This document shows, piece by piece, positions 57,479-64,000 of a stretch of DNA of 64,000 nucleotides. The stretch is taken from positions 198,655 to 262,654 of the forward strand of contig CM020618.1 in NCBI GenBank assembly GCA_009829735.1, written 5' to 3'. The DNA comes from Pyropia yezoensis (lineage: Eukaryota; Rhodophyta; Bangiophyceae; Bangiales; Bangiaceae). A program made the position numbers and the translations under genes. The notes beneath the pieces were generated by a model, which searched no databases, was not told where the DNA came from, and worked only from the letters and a program-made list of their open reading frames with translations. The stretch's first letter is position 1, and each line of letters begins with the position of its first letter.

Positions 57479-57956
57479 CAACCCAACCGACACCGACTTC
57501 GGCTGTTGGGGGGTGAGGCTTATACCTACTAAGTAGGGTGTGACATGGTTAAAGCAGACTTAGGTTTCTAAGTCAAATCAGACTTAGGTTTCTAAGTCGA
57601 ACCAAGCTTAGGTAACTAAGTAGAGCTAAGCTTAGGTAACTAAGTAAAACCTGAACCTTAATAAGGTAACTTAAAGGTAAAGGCTAACTCCGATAATATC
57701 GAAGTAACTAGGGGCTTACACGGGAGGATGACCTCCCAAAGCCAAGACACAAAGTGAGGGAGGATAACCTCCCCAAGCATGAACCAACCGGAAGAAGTTG
57801 GACGGGAGGCAAGGCACCACTGAGCCAGAAGGGGTACTCCCCAGGGCAGCAAACAGAGGCAAGCAATGCCCCCAGCGGGGGATGAGTTTATACTCACTAC
57901 TACCCGGCTACCATAAGGGTTGCCGGGGCCCTCTCCCGCACAAACAATAGCACTCC
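57479..57956. repeat. Cluster of short inverted repeats between pol and the antisense ORFs
   Basis: Two copies of GACTTAGGTTTCTAAGTC (57557-57574, 57581-57598) and two of CTTAGGTAACTAAG (57607-57620 and about 57631-57644) each form a 5-7-bp-arm hairpin. They sit where sense pol and antisense transcripts would converge. The rest of the interval shows no gene. Confidence 0.75.
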
Positions 57957-59138
57957 TCAGTGGGTAGACCCACTGCCCGAGGGAGGCCACTCACGCGTAA
58001 GCGCGTAGACCTCCGTGCTCCACCGGTCGGCAACGTCACGACGGTCGACCACCCGAGTTACCTCGGTGCATAGCTGGACGAGGGTGCTGCGGCCAGCCTC
58101 CACGTCCTCCAGAGCTTTCTGGAGGCGGTCCAGCACGCCACCGAAGCAACGCGCTGACCCAACCAGCGCAGCACCTGGGGGGATATCCCCCCAGCTAACA
58201 GAGAGACCCCCACGCATTGCGCGGGTAACAAGGGCGTCAACGCCTTCATACCAGAGACGGGGACCCCCGTCATGTAGGACAGGGGCGGGAGGTGACACTG
58301 GCGCAGCCAGAGGAGCCACAGGAGCCGACACGGCTACCACCGGAGCCGGTGGCACCTGATACGAGGCCCGGTAGGACCCTACCGAAGGGGCTCCACCGTA
58401 ACCACGGCGGTACTCCGCCCGACGACGGGACACCTCACGCTCCCCACCCACAGAGCCCCACTCTCGGGGACGACGGCCTACCGCCGCCGGCATCGGGTTA
58501 CCGAACCACGGAGCAAGGACCTGAAGAGGGTCATGGATAACCATGGGAATACCCAGGTCAGCAACAGCCTCGGTGGATGCCCACCCATGGCAACTGGGCT
58601 CACCCGGCTGAGTACGCCGGACACGCAACGAGTGACGAGGCAAGGGGGAAGCCCCAGCCTGCGGGTCCCGGTACGGGGGAAGGTCCAACACCCCAGCCCA
58701 GTTCACGGCATCGTGAACAGCCAGCAGGGCTTCGAACTCCCGGGCCAACCCGGTCTTGGCGGCTATCAGATCCACGCCCAACTGCGCGATGTGCCGACGG
58801 ACACCCGTCGGAAGATGAAACAGACGACCCTGCCGGCGGACGGACAGCAAGAAGGATGAAGCCTGCCCGAGGGTAACCTCAAGGGTGAAGGTACCCTGCA
58901 ACGGGTGGACCGGTCGCGAGGCCAACACACTCCCGAAGTAGCGAAGGCAGGAGCCGGTGTCAAACCGGAAAGCAGGGGCGGGTTCCCACCCCTCCTGCCA
59001 TAGCGGCGGGCGCACGGGAGTGTATACCGGAGCACGACCGTTGCCGGTCTGCAACGCACACGTTATATCCGTGCGGAACGCATCGGCCATGACACCATGG
59101 TTACGTCGCCAACTCGACGCCGACTTCAACCCCGCCAT
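57957..59138 (-). CDS. Antisense ORF 2 of the Gypsy element
   Basis: 393 residues from the ATG at 59138 (MAGLKSASSWRRN). No recognised domain. It begins inside the last 38 nt of antisense ORF 1 in another frame, so the two may be translated by coupling or one may be a frameshifted continuation of the other. The protein has ordinary composition (TFTLEVTLGQASSFLLSV, LGVDLIAAKTGLAREFEALL), a Pro/Ala/Val-rich stretch and a helical C-terminus (LDRLQKALEDVEAGRSTL), which argues for real coding. Additional antisense ORFs between pol and 3' LTR are known from some plant Gypsy families. Confidence 0.55.
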   Translation of the reverse strand: MAGLKSASSWRRNHGVMADAFRTDITCALQTGNGRAPVYTPVRPPLWQEGWEPAPAFRFDTGSCLRYFGSVLASRPVHPLQGTFTLEVTLGQASSFLLSVRRQGRLFHLPTGVRRHIAQLGVDLIAAKTGLAREFEALLAVHDAVNWAGVLDLPPYRDPQAGASPLPRHSLRVRRTQPGEPSCHGWASTEAVADLGIPMVIHDPLQVLAPWFGNPMPAAVGRRPREWGSVGGEREVSRRRAEYRRGYGGAPSVGSYRASYQVPPAPVVAVSAPVAPLAAPVSPPAPVLHDGGPRLWYEGVDALVTRAMRGGLSVSWGDIPPGAALVGSARCFGGVLDRLQKALEDVEAGRSTLVQLCTEVTRVVDRRDVADRWSTEVYALTREWPPSGSGSTH

Positions 59139-60405
59139 GGGCGGGTAGGGAGCCGTCAACGACAGATACGGGGGTATCCCCCGGGTAGTAGTCAAAGTCG
59201 GGATACCGACCGGTACGGCTCACCGTCTCCCCAAACGCAACCGGCTCCGCCGCCGCCGCAATCCCCCGAGCACTAGCCGGGTAGTCAATCTCCCGCGGCA
59301 ACGCGGGGGCAATCAAGTCGCAGACCCCGAAGTTGGGGTCGAGGTAGACCTCACCCCGTCCCACCCGGGTGCGCCAGAGCTGCGCATGCCGGTCGTCCGG
59401 CTGACTCAGGATCCAATGGTGTTCCACCCGGACCGCGTTCGGCTGGTTGACCAGCCGCACCAACTCCCGCTCCCAGCACGGGTCCACCTTGACGCGCCGG
59501 GAGGATTCTCCACGGGGATGCACCAGGTGGAAGTCCACCCGCATACGCCCATCGGACTCCATCGACTCTTGCACCGTGAGGCCTCGAACCCGAGCCACCA
59601 AGTCGGACACCGACATGGCGGGTTGACCCGCCGCCACGGCGACGCCGCCACCCAACGGGGCAACCCGGGCAGGACCAGGAAGAATCGGGGGCGCCGGGGG
59701 ACGCACCACCGGCAGAGGGGCCGACGTCGGAGATGGACGAGGCCGAGGAGGAAGAAGAAGGGCGGGCGCCCGCCCGGAGTAACTCCCGGTGTCAACCGCC
59801 ATGGGAGAAGGAGCGTCTTGACCGCTCGACACCCGCGGCACCGCAGGTATGGTACCGGCGCCGGCACCACCCGTCGGCGTAGCCCCCGCCTCGGAAGTGG
59901 AAGGCACTTGGACAGCCTCCGGAGCCGGAGCCCCGGCCGTGCGGACACCCGCACCGTCTTGACCCACCGCACCGGGTGTCGCACCGCCACCACCACCCGC
60001 GTCAACGTCGGGACCGCCTCGAGGAGTCACCGCCCGGACCCCCGGACCACCTTGACCAGCCGGAGTCGGCTGCGGGTCGCCACCTCCGCCGCAGGGCGGA
60101 CCATCTTGAGGTACCTGCGGTGAGCCGGCACCGGCACCAGGCTCCATCCGGGCAGCCGGCAGAGAGGGGGTAGAAGCCGCCACGCGCGGTTGACCGCCGG
60201 GTTGACCTCCGGCCGACGGCACCGTCGTGCCGCTGCACACGGACGACAGTCCTCCGGCCGACAGACGGACGGACACCGCAGGCCCGTCGTCGTCAGACGA
60301 GCTCACCCCGTAACGCGCGGCGTCGGGACCGACAGGCGCGTCGTCCTCCATCTCCTCCCCGATCAGGAGGTCTTCCTCCTCTTCAAGCACCTGGGGATAG
60401 GACAT
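59101..60405 (-). CDS. Antisense ORF 1 of the Gypsy element
   Basis: 434 residues from the ATG at 60405 (MSYPQVLEEEEDLLIGEEME). The frame is open further upstream to 60687 without an ATG. The first part is acidic, then a long Gly/Pro/Ala-rich linker, then an ordered-looking part SDLVARVRGLTVQESMES, RMRVDFHLVHPRGESSRR, VEHHWILSQPDDRHAQLW and DPNFGVCDLIAPALPREIDY. No family recognised. Its promoter would lie in 60690-60980, just inside the 3' LTR. Confidence 0.6.
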   Translation of the reverse strand: MSYPQVLEEEEDLLIGEEMEDDAPVGPDAARYGVSSSDDDGPAVSVRLSAGGLSSVCSGTTVPSAGGQPGGQPRVAASTPSLPAARMEPGAGAGSPQVPQDGPPCGGGGDPQPTPAGQGGPGVRAVTPRGGPDVDAGGGGGATPGAVGQDGAGVRTAGAPAPEAVQVPSTSEAGATPTGGAGAGTIPAVPRVSSGQDAPSPMAVDTGSYSGRAPALLLPPRPRPSPTSAPLPVVRPPAPPILPGPARVAPLGGGVAVAAGQPAMSVSDLVARVRGLTVQESMESDGRMRVDFHLVHPRGESSRRVKVDPCWERELVRLVNQPNAVRVEHHWILSQPDDRHAQLWRTRVGRGEVYLDPNFGVCDLIAPALPREIDYPASARGIAAAAEPVAFGETVSRTGRYPDFDYYPGDTPVSVVDGSLPAHGGVEVGVELAT

Positions 60406-60980
60406 GATAACGGGTGCGGAGTCCCCCGCGCCCACAAGCCGTCGACGGCTACAACCCGGTACGGTGGGATAACCGGGACGAGCCAGGGAAGCGCGGACAC
60501 CCGCGCTTATGACCACAAACGGCCACGAGAAGCGCCGCAGGCACGCGGGTCGACCCGCGCCCCACGGGGCTACGACCGCGCTCCACCCAGGCACCTGGGC
60601 GGGACGGGGCCACACCCACACACGGGGTAAGTAAGGGGGGTCACCCCCAACCGCCCCCACGCAACGCGGGCAGCCCCCGCCCCCCACTCAATCGTCCACA
60701 CGAGAGGGGCCCCCCTACCACCAGGCACCTGGTGGCGGATCCGCTTGCACCACCCCTCGGAAAGGGGGGGCGTGAACAGCAACCCGCATCGGGAATTTAA
60801 CGGTCCGGAAAACGGATCGTGTGTGTGTACCACGCAAAGGGGGGCACCCCCCTGAGACAACCTCGAAAAGGGGTGTCTGTCGCGACGGGGCGCAAAGCCC
60901 CACCCGACGGGTAAACGGTCACGCGACCCACTTACATTCGGTACCCCGAATGCAACTCGACCCGAGGACGGGCCGAATCT

Positions 60981-60990
60981 AAGGGGGGGA
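60981..60990 (+). promoter_or_regulatory. Polypurine tract
   Basis: AAGGGGGGGA lies two bases before the 3' LTR at 60993, the expected place for plus-strand priming. Confidence 0.85.
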
Positions 60991-60992
60991 TA

Positions 60993-61355
60993 TGTAGCAA
61001 TATGGTTGTCCGTATTGTGACCCTAATATCAGGGGGGCTACTTCTAACCCTTAACTTTCAATTTGATAGTTCGTACTGGTCACGGTATCTATAAGTTACG
61101 TATGACCAGAGGGACTTGCATCTTGGGGTGGAGGGTAGTTAGTAGTGTCTCCGAGGGTTTATAACGAGGGGGCCGGTGGCGAATCCACCGCCGGCCAAGG
61201 TAGAACAACAAACCCCTCCCATTTGGGCTCCCATCTTGGTCCCGTGGCTTGCGCTCCAAGGACAGCAACCTTGGCCTCCCGGTGACGTTGGTGCCGATCC
61301 CCCTTGGTGAGTGTTCCCTGAGAGTGGACGTGCGACGGATTCCTATTGTGCTACA
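60993..61355 (+). repeat. 3' LTR of the young Gypsy element
   Basis: I saw no difference from the 5' LTR over 363 bp. It is followed by the GCAAC target duplication at 61356-61360. Confidence 0.96.
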
Positions 61356-61360
61356 GCAAC

Positions 61361-61681
61361 CCGAGCGCACTTTCCCGTACGGCCGCGGGGAAAGCTCCAC
61401 GGAGAGCACGGCCGAGCCGACGCCGCATCGATCCCCGGGTACACCTTCGTACCCCTACGACACGGCATCAGGCGAGCGAGTACCGACCTCCACGAAGACG
61501 GGGAGGTAGGCACGGGAAGACCCGTCACTTGGAACCAGCCAAGGCCCTGTACAGGGCGCCCGAGGTACACCGGATATCGGTGTAGGCCATGTGCTGTTGA
61601 TCTTGGAGAACTTCAAGGTATCGGCCACACTGGGGGTTGGCCCCAGTCGACGCGATCATACTACCCCGTACTGGATACGGG
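61361..61681 (+). pseudogene. Older Gypsy copy, start of pol (right part)
   Basis: Resumes the older element interrupted by the young one. It aligns with 53340-53655 of the young element (CGCGGGGAAAGC, GCCGACGCCGCATC, CACCGGATATCGGTGTAGG) with many substitutions and small indels. The similarity ends at the protease active site (GTACTGGATACGGGG), so the rest of pol is lost. Confidence 0.88.
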
Positions 61682-62116
61682 GTGTAGTGGTTTGAAGGTA
61701 TAGGCGTCTGGCACCCAGATAAATCAGAGAACTTTACCGTGGAGAAACACAGGGAGACCGGTGAGATGTGGAGACCCCAACCGTCTGGCTGTCCAAGACG
61801 TGGCGAGCACGCACCACAGCGGCAGTATTCACGCACACACAAGTCTGCCTTTACGAAGGGGACAAGCAACGAGCACCCCCATGCGCACATATACCCCTCA
61901 CACCCCGCACCCAGCGACCCTACACCCCGGGCCACGTGCGGGCCAATCATATTCCAGGCCAGCGGTGCCAGCAGGAAGCTCTCCGCCCTCCTCCCACGGA
62001 TCATCCCAGCCAGCGGGGGACTGGCCCCAAAGCAAATACAACAACAAATCCCTGAACAATGCAGAAATTCAAGAACAGAGTAGCCCCCTCAAATGGGGGT
62101 AAAAGCCTTACATTAG
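61682..62116. other. Junction region between older Gypsy copy and retroelement B, no gene recognised
   Basis: This unrelated sequence of ordinary composition fills the space between the truncated Gypsy protease region and the LTR of element B. The bases next to the LTR are CATTAG. Confidence 0.4.
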
Positions 62117-62585
62117 TGTGGCAAAAACCACTTGCACACACGACACCCAAGTTGGGGCGGTGTACAAGGGCTGCCTCCGTGTCGGGGGAACCGGAAAAAG
62201 TGCAAGTCCCACACACACGCTGTCCCTGTTGTGGGGCAAACCCCCACGGACAAACAAGAGGATGGTGTGTGGTCCAACAGTTTCTTGGTCGGGACGGGGA
62301 CGCAGGGCCAAGCCCCGCTGTCCCTCCCCTTATCCCCCCAGGGTCCACTCAGAATCTCGCCACTCAGAATCTCCCACCCCAGCACCTGCCCACCGGGCCA
62401 CACGAAAATTCAAGACGATAAATGCAGAAAACCCTCAAATCCAAGTTGGATTTACTACTAAGCTAACTATCCCAAACTTAGGGAATATGGACCCACATGC
62501 AGGGGGAGGAACGGACCAGGCTAGTGGCCTGCCGCCCCTTGCATGGCGCGTGTTGCCCCCCTACCTGGGGGTCAATACTGCCACA
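62117..62585 (+). repeat. LTR of retroelement B, right copy
   Basis: 469 bp, TG..CA ends with inverted repeat TGTGGCA/TGCCACA. It matches 817-1280 in opposite orientation. The bases after the LTR (CTCCCCTCTCCTCAG) do not start with the usual TGG of a tRNA primer site. Confidence 0.82.
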
Positions 62586-62927
62586 CTCCCCTCTCCTCAG
62601 TTCCGACCGACCCGGTCGGCCCTGTGAGGGGGTGCGTAAACGCACGTCTCGGCGTTGGGGGGGCGCGACTTGCTGTCCCCCCCTTGAGTACGTAACGCGG
62701 ATGTGGAGGCGGTCACGTTGACCGCCCCTCTCCTCAAGCTTGCCCACTCGGCAGCTTGCTCTCCTCGGTTCACACTTCACCATCACCACCACCTCCCCTT
62801 CACCTTCCACGGGGCCGCCCCACGCTGGAGAGGCCACCCGTCTACCCCCCGATCCGAGTCCCCCTCAACTCGAGGCGGGTCTCGTGCCGCTGTAGCCAGG
62901 GCGTCTCTCCCAAACTTGGGGAGAGCA

Positions 62928-64000
62928 ATGGCGACCCCGGGAGTGGAGACGGACTCTCTTGACGAGCGTATGGAGGACACCTCCTACGGTGCAGCACCCG
63001 CCGGGACTTCCGGCGGGGGCTCCGCGATCGCTCCGGGGGATGGGACTCCCGCGTCACCCAGCTTTGGGTTGACGGCGGGATCTCCCCCGGAGGCGGGACA
63101 AGTTGTCCCGCGTGAGGCCTTGGGGCGGTGGTTTTACCCCGCTTGGCCTCTCTATGAGGAGGGGTTGACTGTTCTTCGCTGTGGCCGACTTGGCGCAGCG
63201 ATGGGTCGGGTATGGGACCGCCTACGGGAGAAGTATCCCCGTAGGGTCGGGTTCCCTGCCGGCTTCAGGACGGACCAGTTTGCCTTCCTGGACGACGAGG
63301 AGGTCGAAGATGTACAGCGTGCCAAGGCCATGGTGGACCGCGGGGGAACTATCCCGGGTCCCGGCGACTTGCCGACCTTTACTTGGGACGCGGTGGCAAC
63401 TCGCCCCCCGTACCTTCACGAGGCCGATCCGCACACTCATCACTTTGATGAGCGGATGGAGAAGGACTTCCGGCGAGGTCCCTACTTGGTGACCTCGGCT
63501 CAACTTGAGTTCCCTCAGCAGTCTGCTGCCAGTAAGGAGCAATACTATCCGAAGAAGCCCGAGTGGTGGCCTCAAGTTGAGGTCCCCTACGGGTTCCCGG
63601 CGTTGCTGCCACGGTTGTTTGACCACTTCGGCTCCGTCATGTTGACGGCTGGCCCTGATCACCTGGTGTGGGCCATGTTGGCCACCCAGTGGCTCCTCGA
63701 GGTCATGTCGACCTGGGTGTCTTGTGTTCAGCGGCGGGGGATGCTCTGGCATCTCCCCTCCGGCTTATCCAAGGTTTGGAACAGCTCCCCCCTCAGCTAG
63801 TTGCTGAGGGGTGCTCATCAGGACAACTCACTCTACTTGAGGAGATGCTCCGCCTCCACAAGTTTATCGAGTGGGAGAGCATTGAGCACAGGTTGCGCCG
63901 CCCCACTCGTGGGCCAAGGACGATGGCGCACTTCGCCAGTTCGTGTGGGTCGCTCGTGAACTTCACGACGGCCGTGTGGTCCTACGCGAGGGGTTGGGCA
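62928..64000 (+). CDS. Retroelement B gag-like ORF, partial at window end
   Basis: The ATG at 62928 (MATPGVETDSLDERME) starts a protein of unknown family: LGRWFYPAWPLYEEGL, EVEDVQRAKAMVDRGG, HHFDERMEKDFRRGPYL and QVEVPYGFPALLPRLFDHF. This frame stops at 63800. The neighbouring frame continues coding-like from about 63710 (CSAAGDALASPLRLIQGLE, TLLEEMLRLHKFIEWESI) to the window edge, so a single-base break near 63700 is likely. Position after an LTR suggests gag. Confidence 0.55.

Larger units (their letters stand above)
50533..61355 (+). mobile_element. Complete Ty3/Gypsy chromovirus, young insertion
   Basis: Two 363-bp LTRs (50533-50895, 60993-61355) in which I saw no difference by eye, a 5-bp target-site duplication GCAAC (50528-50532 and 61356-61360), primer-binding site, gag, pol (protease, reverse transcriptase, RNase H, integrase, chromodomain) and polypurine tract are all present. 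Joining the outer flanks restores a continuous match to the gag-pol junction of a related element, so it inserted into an older copy. LTR near-identity means insertion was recent in evolutionary terms. Confidence 0.97.

Noticed and set aside
60406-60687. Upstream extension of antisense ORF 1
   Set aside because: Open but without an ATG; the ATG at 60405 gives a sensible acidic N-terminus.
62703-62927. N-terminal extension of the retroelement B ORF with a five-His run
   Set aside because: It begins at a GTG, and the His run comes from a CAC/CAT repeat; the first in-frame ATG is at 62928.
1-64000. tRNA or rRNA genes
   Set aside because: I looked for cloverleaf B-box-like words and conserved rRNA segments and saw none convincing; a covariance-model scan would settle it.

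Overview
The window is a GC-rich eukaryotic nuclear contig. The evidence is spliceosomal introns with GT..AG borders, a splicing factor (Prp18), a signal-peptide-peptidase, a costars/ABRACL protein, LTR retrotransposons with a chromodomain, and long G/C-homopolymer intergenic DNA. A GC-rich alga, possibly a bangiophyte red alga, fits the style, but the sequence does not prove a lineage. Four N gaps (1485-1833, 12568-13067, 28482-28981, 48737-49236) interrupt it. Several host genes carry single-base frame breaks, often in G/C runs, so either the assembly is unpolished or some genes are decayed.

Layout. 1-1280: end of an LTR retroelement ('B') on the minus strand; a second copy runs off the right edge on the plus strand (62117-64000) and a third LTR piece sits at 12441-12567. 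4.1-5.9 kb: adenylate-kinase-like gene. 6-12 kb: mostly homopolymer-rich DNA with a CHRD-domain fragment (9.4-9.6 kb) and a palindromic tandem array (10.7 kb). 13-15.6 kb: PRP18 (+) and signal peptide peptidase (-), converging. 16.3-17.0 kb: two-exon costars gene. 17.9-22.3 kb: three universal-stress-protein genes that share one intron position. 22.9-25 kb: non-coding DNA with inverted repeats. 25-27 kb: a decayed hypothetical gene.

29.0-48 kb is the most unusual part. It holds three very large genes, all on the minus strand: a beta-class DNA amino-methyltransferase (29011-32658), a protein joining RGG-rich, ParB/sulfiredoxin-like and 2-oxoglutarate/Fe(II) dioxygenase-like segments (34262-39325), and a protein joining OrsD-like zinc fingers, a tyrosine-recombinase-like core and a RecQ-like superfamily 2 helicase (40696-47677). 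A 26-bp palindrome occurs in both intergenic gaps, four times in a 109-bp tandem array, and I saw it nowhere else in the window. I infer one large Crypton-like mobile element that carries recombinase, helicase, DNA-methylating and DNA-oxidising functions, with ParB-like DNA recognition and its own repeated palindromic sites.

49.2-61.7 kb is a nested retrotransposon pair. A complete 10.8-kb Ty3/Gypsy chromovirus (50533-61355) has 363-bp LTRs with no difference seen by eye and a GCAAC target duplication. It interrupts an older, decayed relative. The young element has gag, pol with one frame break, and two overlapping antisense ORFs between pol and the 3' LTR.
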